Shown: positions 19,990-28,823, counted from the stretch's first letter. The stretch: DNA of 64,000 nucleotides from Haemophilus influenzae (GCF_001457655.1 NZ_LN831035.1:620001-684000); one strand, 5' to 3'. Made by a program: numbers and translations. Notes: generated from the sequence alone by a model not told the origin.

Positions 19990-21273
19990 ATGAAATTATT
20001 AAAACGTTTAGTGAGCGTATTTGCGATTGTACTTGCTGTTGGAAGCAATGCATTCGCTGGCGATGAAGTACGCATTGTCATTGATGAAGGGGTTGATGGT
20101 GCGCGCCCTATTGCTGTCGTGCCATTTGTTGGTTCTGCACCAGAAGATATTAGCAAAATAGTTGCAGATGATTTACGTAACAGTGGTAAGTTTAATCCTA
20201 TTGCGGTGTCTCAAATGCCTCAACGCCCAACTTCAGCAGCAGAGGTAAATCCTGAGGCTTGGTCGAATATTGGAATTGACGCAATTGTAATTGGACAAGT
20301 GGTTCCATCGGGTAATGGTTATAGTATTACTTATCAATTAATTGATACGGTTGGTGCATCAGGTACGCCAGGGGCTGTATTAATGCAAAATAGCTATACA
20401 GTGACAAATAAATGGTTACGCTATGGAGCGCATACTGTGAGTGATGAAGTTTTTGAAAAATTAACTGCGATCCGTGGTGCCTTTAGAACTCGTATCGCTT
20501 ATGTTGTGCAAAAAAATGGCGGTTCGCAACCTTATGAAGTTCGTGTAGCAGATTATGATGGCTATAATCAATTTATCGTCAATCGTAGTGCCCAACCAAT
20601 TATGTCTCCAGCTTGGTCTCCAGACGGCCAGCGTTTGGCTTATGTATCGTTTGAAAATAAAAAATCACAACTTGTTGTACAGGATTTAAATTCTGGCGCA
20701 CGTAAAGTAGTGGCATCTTTTCAAGGGCATAATGGCGCACCAGCCTTTTCGCCAGATGGTTCTCGTTTAGCTTTTGCTTCTTCTCGTGATGGTGTTCTGA
20801 ATATTTACGTTATGGGAGCAAATGGCGGTACACCTACTCAATTGACGAGTGGTGCGGGTAATAATACTGAACCAGCGTGGTCGCCAGACGGAAATTCAAT
20901 TTTATTTACATCCGATAGAAGTGGTTCGCCACAAGTTTATCGAATGGATGCAAGCGGAGGTAGTGCAACAGCAGTGGGTGGTCGCGGCAGCGCGCAAATT
21001 AGTGCAGATGGAAAAACACTTGTGATGATTAATGGTAACAATAATGTAGTTAAACAAGATCTCACAACGGGCGTTTCAGAGGTACTTAGTACATCTTTTC
21101 TAGGCGAAAGTCCAAGCCTCTCTCCAAATGGAATTATGATTATTTATAGTTCTACACAGGGCTTAGGAAAGGTGCTACAATTGGTTTCTGCAGATGGTCG
21201 CTTTAAGGCGAGCCTTCCAGGAAGTGATGGTCAAGTTAAATTTCCAGCTTGGTCTCCATACTTAACTAAATAA
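19990..21273 (+). CDS. tolB: Tol-Pal system periplasmic protein TolB
   Basis: A 427-residue periplasmic protein. Its signal peptide ([20 protein letters not shown], cleavage after AFA) fixes the ATG at 19,990 over an upstream in-frame codon. An N-terminal D1 domain precedes a six-bladed propeller with repeated [26 protein letters not shown] and [13 protein letters not shown] motifs. TolB docks on Pal and on TolA. It lies 41 nt after tolA. Confidence 0.96.
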   Translation: MKLLKRLVSVFAIVLAVGSNAFAGDEVRIVIDEGVDGARPIAVVPFVGSAPEDISKIVADDLRNSGKFNPIAVSQMPQRPTSAAEVNPEAWSNIGIDAIVIGQVVPSGNGYSITYQLIDTVGASGTPGAVLMQNSYTVTNKWLRYGAHTVSDEVFEKLTAIRGAFRTRIAYVVQKNGGSQPYEVRVADYDGYNQFIVNRSAQPIMSPAWSPDGQRLAYVSFENKKSQLVVQDLNSGARKVVASFQGHNGAPAFSPDGSRLAFASSRDGVLNIYVMGANGGTPTQLTSGAGNNTEPAWSPDGNSILFTSDRSGSPQVYRMDASGGSATAVGGRGSAQISADGKTLVMINGNNNVVKQDLTTGVSEVLSTSFLGESPSLSPNGIMIIYSSTQGLGKVLQLVSADGRFKASLPGSDGQVKFPAWSPYLTK

Positions 21274-21296
21274 AAAACTCATTTAGGAGAAATCTA

Positions 21297-21758
21297 ATGA
21301 ACAAATTTGTTAAATCATTATTAGTTGCAGGTTCTGTAGCTGCATTAGCAGCTTGTAGTTCATCTAACAACGATGCTGCAGGCAATGGTGCTGCTCAAAC
21401 TTTTGGCGGTTACTCTGTTGCTGATCTTCAACAACGTTACAATACCGTTTATTTCGGTTTTGATAAATATGACATTACTGGTGAATACGTTCAAATCTTA
21501 GATGCGCACGCTGCATATTTAAATGCAACGCCAGCTGCTAAAGTATTAGTAGAAGGTAACACTGATGAACGTGGTACACCAGAATACAACATCGCATTAG
21601 GCCAACGTCGTGCAGATGCAGTTAAAGGTTATTTAGCTGGTAAAGGTGTTGATGCTGGTAAATTAGGCACAGTATCTTACGGTGAAGAAAAACCTGCAGT
21701 ATTAGGTCATGATGAAGCTGCATATTCTAAAAACCGTCGTGCAGTGTTAGCGTACTAA
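21297..21758 (+). CDS. pal: Peptidoglycan-associated lipoprotein Pal (outer membrane protein P6)
   Basis: A 153-residue lipoprotein. Signal [20 protein letters not shown] gives a lipobox with the acylated cysteine at residue 20. The OmpA-like domain contains [30 protein letters not shown] and KNRRAVLAY and binds diaminopimelate in peptidoglycan. It is the well-known H. influenzae P6 antigen. It closes the operon and is followed by a terminator. Confidence 0.97.
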   Translation: MNKFVKSLLVAGSVAALAACSSSNNDAAGNGAAQTFGGYSVADLQQRYNTVYFGFDKYDITGEYVQILDAHAAYLNATPAAKVLVEGNTDERGTPEYNIALGQRRADAVKGYLAGKGVDAGKLGTVSYGEEKPAVLGHDEAAYSKNRRAVLAY

Positions 21759-21783
21759 TTCTTAGTATTTCTAATACTTGAAA

Positions 21784-21817
21784 AACAGGATCCATTTTTT
21801 ATTGGATTCTGTTTTGT
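21784..21817 (+). terminator. Terminator of the tol-pal operon
   Basis: AACAGGATCC / GGATTCTGTT stem (10 bp, one G-T pair) with a T-rich loop, then TTGTTTTC. Confidence 0.7.
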
Positions 21818-21912
21818 TTTCATCGTTTGTAATTTAACCAATTAGCTTGAACGAATGAATTTATTCTTTCGATTCTAGAGCAAATGCGTTATCATAAATC
21901 CATTAGTACAGT

Positions 21913-21988
21913 GGGTCGTTAGCTCAGTCGGTAGAGCAGCGGACTTTTAATCCGTTGGTCGAAGGTTCGAATCCTTCACGACCCACCA
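21913..21988 (+). tRNA. tRNA-Lys (anticodon UUU)
   Basis: A 76-nt cloverleaf. The acceptor GGGTCGT pairs with ACGACCC. The D-arm is GCTC/GAGC and the anticodon loop CTTTTAA gives TTT. The T-loop is TTCGAAT, and CCA is encoded. It lies after pal. Confidence 0.96.
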
Positions 21989-22011
21989 CTCTCTGATTTA
22001 GTTGTCCAGTT

Positions 22012-22087
22012 GGGTTGTTAGCTCAGTTGGTAGAGTAGCGGACTCTTAATCCGTCGGTCGAGAGTTCGAGCCTCTCACAACCTACCA
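22012..22087 (+). tRNA. tRNA-Lys (anticodon CUU), likely prophage attachment locus
   Basis: A 76-nt cloverleaf with acceptor GGGTTGT / ACAACCT (G-T at the first pair), anticodon loop CTCTTAA giving CTT, T-loop TTCGAGC and encoded CCA. It differs from the preceding tRNA-Lys at about ten positions. Integrase begins 104 nt downstream, so the 3' half is the likely left attachment core. Whether it is a host gene or one restored or brought by the phage cannot be told without the right end. Confidence 0.88.
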
Positions 22088-22191
22088 AATAGAGTTTTCT
22101 AAGTATTGTAAGTTTTCTCTTTAGAATTAATAACTTACGTACTTTTTGTTTCTGGATAATCATCCAGTTTGTCGTTTTCTGCTATTCTGCT

Positions 22192-23217
22192 TTACCTAGC
22201 AAGGCGAGTGTTTGACGAGAATTTGACTTGATTCACGTATGACAATAAATGGTCGGCATTTAGGTGTGCATACTTCTGAACCATTTCTATCGTTTCCCAT
22301 CCGCCTAACTCTTTGAGTACCATTAGCGGTGTTCCGCGTTGGATATGCCAGCTTGCCCAAGTGTGACGTAAATCATGAAATCGGAAATTCTTAATATTGG
22401 CTCGCTGCAAGGCGCGCTTAAAATCCCTTCGTGAAATATCATCACGTAGTTTCCCTGTTCCGCTATGAAAAACATAGGGAGACACTTGATATTTCATCCT
22501 TTCTTTGATTAGATTAATTGCGTCATCACTTAAAGGCAGAGAACGTCCACGTCCAGATTTTGCAATATCGCCAGTAACTATTGCCATTTTGTTAGCAAAA
22601 TTAATTTTATCCCACGTCATTGACAAAATCTCCGTCATTCTAGCCCCCGTCAATAAGGCGAACTGGCAGACATCTTTCATCCAATTAAGATTTAAGCTAT
22701 CTAATAATCGCTCTGCTTCCTTTTCAGTAATCCAGCGGATGCGTTTTTTGGGTTCGCTATTTTTAGCGATATAAGGCACGACATCAATCCAACCAGCTTG
22801 CTTTGCCAGATTGATTGCCCGCATAATGGACGAACGATAGCGGTTTTGGGTTGCTGGGGAAAGTATTTTCCCTGTGCGTACAACGTGCGTAGGAATCGCA
22901 TTTTGAATATCTTCACTTGTTAAAGAACTAAGCAGCTTGTTCCCGATTTCATCGCACCAATATTTGGCGTGCTGAATTTTGGTGAGTTTGTCTTTTTTAT
23001 GCTCTGCGTCTTTGAGCAATAAAATTAAGGCTTGCTCCACCGTTTTTTCGGGCTTTTTGTTAAGCTGCTCCACTTGCCATGCTTCGTGCTTGAGCTTATC
23101 GTGGAGATGTTGAGCTAATTTTTTGTCAGTTGTTTTACTACTGCATCGAACTCGCTCGCCGCTTGGTGTGGTAAAATCGATTTGCCACACGCCATTTTTA
23201 TTTTTGCGGATCGGCAT
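22192..23217 (-). CDS. int: Phage integrase (tyrosine recombinase)
   Basis: A 341-residue tyrosine recombinase. Catalytic residues are visible: Arg in LLTGARMTEILSMTW, His/Arg in HDLRHTWASWHIQRG, the second His region in LGGWETIEMVQKYAHL, and the nucleophile Tyr in that last block. The N-terminal AP2-like DNA-binding part (NKNGVWQIDFTTPSGERVRC) and the SAM-like core-binding domain precede it. It reads toward the tRNA attachment site. It overlaps the upstream excisionase-like gene by about 100 nt, with its own GGAG ribosome site. Confidence 0.94.
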   Translation of the reverse strand: MPIRKNKNGVWQIDFTTPSGERVRCSSKTTDKKLAQHLHDKLKHEAWQVEQLNKKPEKTVEQALILLLKDAEHKKDKLTKIQHAKYWCDEIGNKLLSSLTSEDIQNAIPTHVVRTGKILSPATQNRYRSSIMRAINLAKQAGWIDVVPYIAKNSEPKKRIRWITEKEAERLLDSLNLNWMKDVCQFALLTGARMTEILSMTWDKINFANKMAIVTGDIAKSGRGRSLPLSDDAINLIKERMKYQVSPYVFHSGTGKLRDDISRRDFKRALQRANIKNFRFHDLRHTWASWHIQRGTPLMVLKELGGWETIEMVQKYAHLNADHLLSYVNQVKFSSNTRLAR

Positions 23218-23429
23218 TTTTGTTTCTCCTGTGTATCACCGACCTTCGCATATAGATCGCTGAGATTTTCAGCTTTTTTGCGATTGCGATCAAGATCGGA
23301 TTTAAAAACTCGCCACATTCTAGACCCTTCCATTTGGAAAAATCCCCACTTTAATTTATTTTTCCGCACGGTTGTTTCGCTAAGGTTCAAGCACTTTGCA
23401 ACATCGCGAATAGTGAGCGTTTGTTCCAT
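23115..23429 (-). CDS. Excisionase-like helix-turn-helix protein
   Basis: A 104-residue protein that opens with a MerR/excisionase-type winged helix (LTIRDVAKCLNLSETTVRKN, then GSRMWRVFKSDLDRNRKK). Position directly upstream of and overlapping int on the same strand is typical of xis. The C-terminal 45 residues, which overlap int, have no recognisable motif. Its role as directionality factor is inferred from fold and location only. Confidence 0.6.
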   Translation of the reverse strand: MEQTLTIRDVAKCLNLSETTVRKNKLKWGFFQMEGSRMWRVFKSDLDRNRKKAENLSDLYAKVGDTQEKQKCRSAKIKMACGKSILPHQAASEFDAVVKQLTKN

Positions 23430-23445
23430 ATTTCCTCCAATAAAA

Positions 23446-23465
23446 AACCGCCCATAAGAGCGGTT
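23446..23465 (-). terminator. Terminator upstream of xis-int
   Basis: AACCGC / GCGGTT hairpin with an 8-nt loop and a T-run on the minus strand, separating the upstream early genes from xis-int. Confidence 0.6.
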
Positions 23466-23555
23466 ATAATGATTTATTTTAGTTAGCCCACTTCATCTAA
23501 CTTATTCATCTTTTTGTAAAGAGGATAGGGCGATTTAATGGGTTGTAAATGGGTT

Positions 23556-23843
23556 TTAAAAATCGTTCGGGTCGTCGTCTTCCTCTAGCTCTATCACATC
23601 AAGCCGTTGAATAACTTCAAATTTAGCTAAAAAACGCAGTCTGTTCTCAAAATCACCATCTCTCCATACATACATAACTTCGCGTTCCGGTTCTTCAAAC
23701 ATATCCCAGGAATAAGCGTTTTCTTTCGCGATATGTAAAGCGACATTATCAAAACACCTACTTTCATCTTCCCATGTATTTCCATCATCATTGTTTGTAG
23801 GATTGTTACTTTCCAATGCGTAACGATATAAATATTTAGCCAT
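23556..23843 (-). CDS. Hypothetical phage protein
   Basis: A 95-residue acidic protein rich in Trp/Tyr/Asp (TWEDESRCFDNVALHIAKENA, ending LEEDDDPNDF). I do not recognise a family. It sits three nucleotides after the DUF551-like gene with a GGAGGAA ribosome site, as the last gene before the xis-int terminator. Small acidic proteins in this position are sometimes DNA mimics, but nothing here proves that. Confidence 0.6.
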   Translation of the reverse strand: MAKYLYRYALESNNPTNNDDGNTWEDESRCFDNVALHIAKENAYSWDMFEEPEREVMYVWRDGDFENRLRFLAKFEVIQRLDVIELEEDDDPNDF

Positions 23844-23846
23844 AAT

Positions 23847-24116
23847 TTATTCCTCCGGTGGTTGTGGTAGCGGTTGCCAATAAATAACCTCCACTTCCTC
23901 GCCAGGGTTTTCATCCGATTCCCAATACGGAATTAAACAACCTTCACAATCCGACTTATCGTCATATAAATACCAGCCAAGACCAACAGCCCAATGATCA
24001 CCATCCTCAGTAAAATAAATTAGGTGTTTGTTAGTTGCATTACGATACTCTAAGTCGGTAGAAAATGGTTCTGGTAGTTCGTTTGCACAATTAATCCAGC
24101 CATTATTTTCACTCAT
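23847..24116 (-). CDS. DUF551-like protein
   Basis: An 89-residue protein with the pattern of the DUF551 family common in lambdoid phages. It starts with GWINCANELPEPFST and ends VEVIYWQPLPQPPEE, the family's C-terminal W-x-P-L-P-x-P-P motif. Function is unknown. It overlaps the preceding tiny frame by an ATGA-type junction. Confidence 0.7.
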   Translation of the reverse strand: MSENNGWINCANELPEPFSTDLEYRNATNKHLIYFTEDGDHWAVGLGWYLYDDKSDCEGCLIPYWESDENPGEEVEVIYWQPLPQPPEE

Positions 24117-24216
24117 TTTTCCCCTCCAAAATTGCTTTGCGTTTTGCTTTAATAATTGGCGTAACTACCCGTTTAATCGCCAGTTGCAATTCACCTATAA
24201 AGGTCTCATCTTTCAT
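24109..24216 (-). CDS. Possible 35-residue basic protein
   Basis: Encodes MKDETFIGELQLAIKRVVTP followed by a Lys/Arg-rich helix (IIKAKRKAILEGKNE). Its stop overlaps the start of the DUF551-like gene, and the spacing suits translational coupling. No homologue is recognised and the upstream ribosome site is weak. Confidence 0.4.
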   Translation of the reverse strand: MKDETFIGELQLAIKRVVTPIIKAKRKAILEGKNE

Positions 24217-24220
24217 ATTG

Positions 24221-24391
24221 TCAAATGCAATACCCATCAACTTCGTCAAACACACCACCTTCCCAGTCTAATAGCACGATATTTCCGCCTAACACTTGCG
24301 TATTTTTTGATATTTTAAGTTGATCACGTTGGTAGTCGTCCATTTCAACTTCGATTGTTATGCGGACTTTTTGGGTTATTTCATTGCTCAT
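24221..24391 (-). CDS. Hypothetical 56-residue protein
   Basis: Starts MSNEITQKVRITIEVEMDDY and ends FDEVDGYCI. A strong AAAGGAG ribosome site lies before the ATG, and the frame overlaps the end of the upstream gene by 11 nt. The composition is soluble and acidic. It lies in a run of coupled small early genes; function unknown. Confidence 0.6.
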   Translation of the reverse strand: MSNEITQKVRITIEVEMDDYQRDQLKISKNTQVLGGNIVLLDWEGGVFDEVDGYCI

Positions 24392-24869
24392 TTCCTACTC
24401 CTTTTCCTTTGTAACTTGGATATTCAGATCTCAAAATCCGATAACAATTTGTTTTTAACTCAAAAATGCTTCTCGGCAGAGCGTTAATAGGCAATGTTTT
24501 ACAGGCTCTCCCGGTGTCGTCCATACCATACGGCACACCGATTGCGCGCCAACATCGTGCGGCATGTACCGCTGCGTCTTTAACCACATCCGAGTTAATC
24601 ACAAAGCTATTCGGCCCAATGCGTTGCAACAAAACACCTTGTGCCATAAGCTTTTTAACCCGCCGTCTAAATTGACTTTCGCTTAATCCAGAGCCTTCAA
24701 TAAGGTGTCTTACACTCAATATTGCAAAGTCTTCTGCTCTTTTCTCTGCATGATCATCGCTATACGTGCCAACACTGCCACCGATATACGTTACCAAGGT
24801 GTGTTGTGCGATGCGGTCTAATGTTTCATCCCAGATATACTCAAGGATATGTTCGTCTAGCACTTTCAT
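24381..24869 (-). CDS. Hypothetical phage protein with possible winged-helix segment
   Basis: A 162-residue protein. The ATG at 24,869 (MKVLDEHILEYIWDETL) is preferred over an upstream one because it has GGGGAAG in front and overlaps the stop of a small upstream frame. The middle (GSGLSESQFRRRVKKLMAQG, VLLQRIGPNSFVIN) looks like a winged-helix DNA-binding segment. That, with its place in the early operon, suggests a regulator, but no family was identified. Confidence 0.6.
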   Translation of the reverse strand: MKVLDEHILEYIWDETLDRIAQHTLVTYIGGSVGTYSDDHAEKRAEDFAILSVRHLIEGSGLSESQFRRRVKKLMAQGVLLQRIGPNSFVINSDVVKDAAVHAARCWRAIGVPYGMDDTGRACKTLPINALPRSIFELKTNCYRILRSEYPSYKGKGVGNEQ

Positions 24870-24931
24870 ATCTTCCCCAATCTCATTCTCATCCCTGACA
24901 ACCGCTCCGAACATTTAATCCATTCGCTCAT
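24866..24931 (-). pseudogene. Remnant N-terminus of a DUF551-type gene
   Basis: Reads MSEWIKCSERLSG and then an unrelated short tail to a stop 21 codons in. WIKCSERLP is the usual start of DUF551 proteins, so this looks like the 5' stub of a second DUF551 gene truncated by deletion. It may now serve only to couple translation of the next gene. Confidence 0.4.
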
Positions 24932-24985
24932 ATCACACCACCAATACATATAATAGCCATTCTGTGAATCCTTTCATGCTTACTC

Positions 24986-25405
24986 CTAATATAAATCTTC
25001 TGAGAACAGAATATCTGAGTTTGGTGAACCAGATAAACGAATTACTTGGTTCTGAGCTTTAGCAATTTCCATTGCTTCTTTACGACCTACAAAACGACCT
25101 TTATTAGTTAGAAACCCTTGTTCCCAATCTAAAAGAGCATACTTGTATTGTTTTTCTAATTCTTTAATCTGCTTACGCATGAATGGGTCATAGTGTCTTA
25201 AACCATATACTTCATGGATAATCTCACCGCCATCTTCATTTGTACCATCTCTTTCATCTACAAACACTTGGCAAGCAGAGCATACAATTCTTTCAGGAAT
25301 ATCTACATATTCTCTTTTTTGGTTTAAGAGTTTAATAAATTCATTGAATAATGTTTGTCTTTCTTCAGGCGTTTGTTGTTTGATTAAATTAATAATATCC
25401 ATCAC
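24986..25405 (-). CDS. Hypothetical phage protein
   Basis: A 139-residue soluble protein (IINLIKQQTPEERQTLFNEF; CSACQVFVDERDGTNEDGG; C-terminus FSEDLY). A lone CxxC pair could bind metal only with partners. It starts directly after the upstream gene's stop, so the two are coupled. No family recognised. Confidence 0.6.
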   Translation of the reverse strand: MMDIINLIKQQTPEERQTLFNEFIKLLNQKREYVDIPERIVCSACQVFVDERDGTNEDGGEIIHEVYGLRHYDPFMRKQIKELEKQYKYALLDWEQGFLTNKGRFVGRKEAMEIAKAQNQVIRLSGSPNSDILFSEDLY

Positions 25406-26059
25406 TTACTCCATCATACTCTTCATAAAATCAAGCCATTTTTGAGCATCTTCTTTTGTGCGGAAACATTGACCATTTATCATCAAGTTAGCTGCACAAT
25501 CTGCATAAAACGAAAAATATCTAATCACTCCATCGCTTAAATAGAAAAACTCATCGCCAATATGTGGTTTAAACGGCTTAGGTAAAGTGCTTGTGTCGAA
25601 TTTTGGATCAAGTTTTTTTACAAAGAACCATTCCATGGTCAGATTAGCGAGCCATGGTTGGATGATGCCATCTTCCGGCTGCATCACAAACTCGCCGTTT
25701 TTAGTTTTGGCGATAACTTTTAGAGGTAAATCAGGATTACCATCACATAGCACTAGAAAATTCTCCTTGTAAGCCTTTTCCAACACTTGTTCTGAGGTTA
25801 GTTTATGTTCTTCCCACATTCCGACAATATCAAGACCACCTTGACATGAACAGTAAGCACCGCAATCTTTCCAGTTTTCCGATGCGCCCTTGATAGTACC
25901 ATCTTTATTAAAAATAATGCCTAGCAATGGATAAATTTCAGTGGATCCGCCCGGATATGAAAATTCATCAGGAATGCGGTAATAAACTATAGCTTTCAAA
26001 CCATTACGTAATTTAACAGGCTCGCCATTTAAAGCTGCATCTAAGTTAAATTCTTTCAT
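25406..26059 (-). CDS. Hypothetical phage protein
   Basis: A 217-residue protein. The N-terminal half (FNLDAALNGEPVKLRNGLKA, IYPLLGIIFNKDGTIKGASE) resembles the short 'ALNGEPVVLRNGxKA' domain found in many phage accessory proteins. The C-terminal half ends in a segment around FRTKEDAQKWLDFMKSMME. No function is known. It lies between the cytosine methyltransferase gene and a coupled small gene. Confidence 0.6.
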   Translation of the reverse strand: MKEFNLDAALNGEPVKLRNGLKAIVYYRIPDEFSYPGGSTEIYPLLGIIFNKDGTIKGASENWKDCGAYCSCQGGLDIVGMWEEHKLTSEQVLEKAYKENFLVLCDGNPDLPLKVIAKTKNGEFVMQPEDGIIQPWLANLTMEWFFVKKLDPKFDTSTLPKPFKPHIGDEFFYLSDGVIRYFSFYADCAANLMINGQCFRTKEDAQKWLDFMKSMME

Positions 26060-26109
26060 TTTCTATCTCCATTAAAACAAAAGGCACTCACTTGGAACGC
26101 CTATTGGAT

Positions 26110-27273
26110 TTATTTGTTTAAATAATTAATCATTCTTTCCCCGATCCACTTAATAACCGGTACAGCCATACTATTGCCGATAGCTTTATAGCGCGGGCTA
26201 TCCGGGCAATCTTCGGCTGGTTTATTTCGATACGATATTTGCGTATAACCTGGAGGAAAACCTTGTAATTTTTCGCATTCTGAAGGGGTAAGTTTGCGAA
26301 TGTTTTGGTTGATGCTCATGCATGGAATGTTATTCCCACCTGTCCCCATTCTTGCGGTAAGTGTTGGCGTAGTGCCGTCCTTTTGTATGCGCACAACATC
26401 GCGTCGGTCTGAAATATCGAACAAAACATTTTCCTGCCCATTATTGCGCCCTAGGCAGTGGGCAGTTGATGTTGAAATAATCGGGTCTTGCGTACCATGT
26501 ACTACAATAGTTTCAGAGCCACCACCAAGCGCCCCACCACTAGCTTTTACTAGCCCCCCCAATACGGATTGGCGATACGTTCCAAAGCTTCCCTCAGCGT
26601 AGCAGGTAAAACCTTGTTGCGTTTTTCCGCACGATTGAGAATACCCTTGCAAGCTTTTGCGCTCAAAAAGTATTTGGGCGACGCTTCTTTCTCTAGCACT
26701 TGCCACAAGGAACACGCGCTTGCGTCGTTGGGCGAGTCCGAAGTATTGAGCATTGAGTGTTCGCCACGCGACAGTTCGAGCTGAATGCAATAAACCTGCG
26801 TTTGTCCATTTTCGCCCTGTTGGCTGCAATGGCTGACGTTCTTGAACCAGTCCAGCCAAAAAGTGTCCGAATGCGTTGTCCTTGGTGGATAGTACACCCG
26901 GAACGTTTTCCCACAACAAAACGCACGGCTGCTTACCGTCTTGGTATCTAACATAATCAATAGCCTCTAATATGTGTATTAAAGTTAACGTGAGATTTCC
27001 GCGGTCGTCATCTAACGAGTTTCGCAAACCAGCGACAGAAAATGCTTGACAAGGAGTACCACCAACAAGCACATCAGGCGCAGGAATTTCACGGTTTAAG
27101 ATTTTTTCGGGTAAGGTGGTCATATCACCAAGATTTGGGATGTTGGGATAATGATAAGCAAGCACGGCGCAAGGAAAAGGCTCAATTTCGCTAAACCACA
27201 GCGGTTTACTTAAGCCTTTCCATGCCACGCTTACCGCTTCAATCCCTGAACAGATTGAACCGTAGGTAAACAT
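26110..27273 (-). CDS. DNA (cytosine-5-)-methyltransferase
   Basis: A 387-residue C5 methyltransferase. Motif I is YGSICSGIEAVSVAWKGL, motif IV with the catalytic Cys is GGTPCQAFSVAGLRN, motif VI is LLWENVPGVLST, motif VIII is AQRRKRVFLVAS, motif IX is RKLTPSECEKLQGFPPGY, and motif X is YKAIGNSMAVPVIKWI. All essential motifs are intact, so it is probably active. No cognate nuclease is adjacent. An orphan phage methylase of this kind usually protects phage DNA from host restriction; target specificity cannot be read from the sequence. Confidence 0.93.
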   Translation of the reverse strand: MFTYGSICSGIEAVSVAWKGLSKPLWFSEIEPFPCAVLAYHYPNIPNLGDMTTLPEKILNREIPAPDVLVGGTPCQAFSVAGLRNSLDDDRGNLTLTLIHILEAIDYVRYQDGKQPCVLLWENVPGVLSTKDNAFGHFLAGLVQERQPLQPTGRKWTNAGLLHSARTVAWRTLNAQYFGLAQRRKRVFLVASARERSVAQILFERKSLQGYSQSCGKTQQGFTCYAEGSFGTYRQSVLGGLVKASGGALGGGSETIVVHGTQDPIISTSTAHCLGRNNGQENVLFDISDRRDVVRIQKDGTTPTLTARMGTGGNNIPCMSINQNIRKLTPSECEKLQGFPPGYTQISYRNKPAEDCPDSPRYKAIGNSMAVPVIKWIGERMINYLNK

Positions 27274-27280
27274 AGTGCGG

Positions 27281-27640
27281 TTATTTTTTCCTCTGTTTTG
27301 GATTAATCACAGGCAACACAGGTACAAGTGGTTTTGCTGTTGTAACTGTTGTTGATGTGCTGCTGCGGCTTTCATTTATCCAGTCAAATAGTTCCTCCCA
27401 CGAATCGTAGTCAAGTTTGTGGAATGCGTTATTTCGGTCGCTTGCCCAGCGTTTCAGATGCTCATTAATATCGCGAGTAATTACCTCTCGAGTATTACTG
27501 CTTAACACGCTCCAGTAGGTTTTAACATCGTGAATAGTTTCGCTAACGATATAAGTATGTCGTGGCAAGCTGTATCGGACGTGACTAATCATTAAATTTT
27601 GGAATTTATGTAAGGGGAGTTTGATGTTAATTTCATTCAT
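27281..27640 (-). CDS. Hypothetical phage protein
   Basis: A 119-residue protein whose body (LHKFQNLMISHVRYSLPRHT, DVKTYWSVLSSNTREVITRD, DSWEELFDWI) resembles a family of uncharacterised proteins seen in early regions of lambdoid phages. The tail is low complexity (Ser/Thr then basic). It overlaps the next upstream gene by 4 nt (ATGA), indicating coupling. Confidence 0.65.
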   Translation of the reverse strand: MNEINIKLPLHKFQNLMISHVRYSLPRHTYIVSETIHDVKTYWSVLSSNTREVITRDINEHLKRWASDRNNAFHKLDYDSWEELFDWINESRSSTSTTVTTAKPLVPVLPVINPKQRKK

Positions 27641-27882
27641 TTTCGTTTGCTTTTCTTTTTACGTTTACTAAAAATACGTTCTTGTTTTATTGCTCTAAGC
27701 TCAGTTTCAAGCGTCGCATTTTCTCGTTTTAGTTGATTGTTCTCAGCTTCCAGACTTTTAATTAATTCACCCAATTTTCGTAGCTTCAATTCATGGAGTT
27801 CGATAGATTTATCAATATGTTTATCCAATCGTCTAAGATCGTCTATCAGGACTTTTTCAGCTAGCCGTTTAAGTAATCTCAT
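27637..27882 (-). CDS. Small coiled-coil phage protein
   Basis: An 81-residue, highly charged protein predicted to be almost wholly coiled coil (LRRLDKHIDKSIELHELKLR, KSLEAENNQLKRENATLETE) with a basic C-terminal tail (SKRKKKSKRK). It overlaps rdgC and the following gene by 4 nt each, so it belongs to the rdgC operon. Function unknown. Confidence 0.65.
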   Translation of the reverse strand: MRLLKRLAEKVLIDDLRRLDKHIDKSIELHELKLRKLGELIKSLEAENNQLKRENATLETELRAIKQERIFSKRKKKSKRK

Positions 27883-28775
27883 AATCTATCCCTAATCCCG
27901 CCAAATTCTTTTATTAGGCTATCCACTGTTTTACCAAGCACGCTCGCCATTAAGACAAAGTCTACATCAAAACGAGCAGTTACATCTTCTTTTACAATAT
28001 CATCGTTCTGCTCGGTGATATTGTCGTCAAATTTCAGGCGTTTAAGCGTGCCATCTTCAACCAAGATAAATTTAAGGTTGTTTTCCCACTCAAGCGCGAG
28101 TTTAGAGATCAAGCCATTTTGAACAAGATCGATAATTTCCTCGTCTTCAATATCTTTTTGTTTACAGTGGATAACGCCAAGATCTTCTTTTTCGCGGATT
28201 TCCACTTCCTTACGCAAGATTAGCCAATCAGGTGCAGTATCTGTAACCCATCTTGTCATTACTTCACACGGCGCACAGTTAAACGCCAACGGTACTACTG
28301 GCAAGCTGCCAAGCGATTTACGCAAAAGTGCAAGTACATCTTCGGCTGTTTTACTTGATGCTGTATCAACAAAGATAAGTTGTTTCAACGTGTCGATATA
28401 AAGTGCGGTCGTTTTGATACGAGAAAACGCTTGCGGAAGTAGGGTAGCTATCACATCATCTTTTAAAGATGATCGTTCTACTTTCTTTAATTTTCGCTGT
28501 TCTTTTTCTTCAAGTGCAGTGATTCGTTTATTGAGTTCACGATTCACAACTTCCACAGGCAAAATCTTCTCTTCTCGTTTAGCTACAAGTAAGATTTTTC
28601 CGTTCGCTTGATGTGCTAAATTTTCGCTGGTGACGAGCGGAGCAGACCAACCGAAATGGCTAACATCTGCTGAACCACACGGAGTAAATTCACATTCTTT
28701 GAGTTGTTTTTCGATATTCTCAAAGTCTATTTGTTTTGTTAATTGGTAAATAATTGCATTTCTGAACCAGTACAT
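27879..28775 (-). CDS. rdgC: Recombination-associated protein RdgC
   Basis: A 298-residue RdgC, a ring-shaped DNA-binding protein that inhibits RecA-mediated strand exchange. Family blocks are clear: MYWFRNAIIYQLTK, ECEFTPCGSADVSHFGW, KEEKILP-like REEKILPVEVVNRELN, ALLRKSLGSLPVVPLAF, and the C-terminal RFDVDFVLMASVLGKTVDSL. It is a phage-borne copy within the recombination arm and may limit RecA action on phage DNA. Host rdgC would lie elsewhere. Confidence 0.92.
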   Translation of the reverse strand: MYWFRNAIIYQLTKQIDFENIEKQLKECEFTPCGSADVSHFGWSAPLVTSENLAHQANGKILLVAKREEKILPVEVVNRELNKRITALEEKEQRKLKKVERSSLKDDVIATLLPQAFSRIKTTALYIDTLKQLIFVDTASSKTAEDVLALLRKSLGSLPVVPLAFNCAPCEVMTRWVTDTAPDWLILRKEVEIREKEDLGVIHCKQKDIEDEEIIDLVQNGLISKLALEWENNLKFILVEDGTLKRLKFDDNITEQNDDIVKEDVTARFDVDFVLMASVLGKTVDSLIKEFGGIRDRL

Positions 28776-28799
28776 TTTTATTATTCCTCATAAATAAAA

Positions 28800-28818
28800 G
28801 CCGCTAATTAATAGCGGC
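28800..28818 (-). terminator. Intrinsic terminator upstream of rdgC
   Basis: Perfect GCCGCTA / TAGCGGC hairpin with a 5-nt loop followed on the minus strand by TTTTATTT. It separates the repeat-protein gene from the rdgC transcript. Confidence 0.7.
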
Positions 28819-28823
28819 AGATT

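Noticed and set aside
26550-26960. Minus-strand frame of 136 codons inside the C5 methyltransferase gene
   Set aside because: Shadow frame; the real frame contains all methyltransferase motifs.
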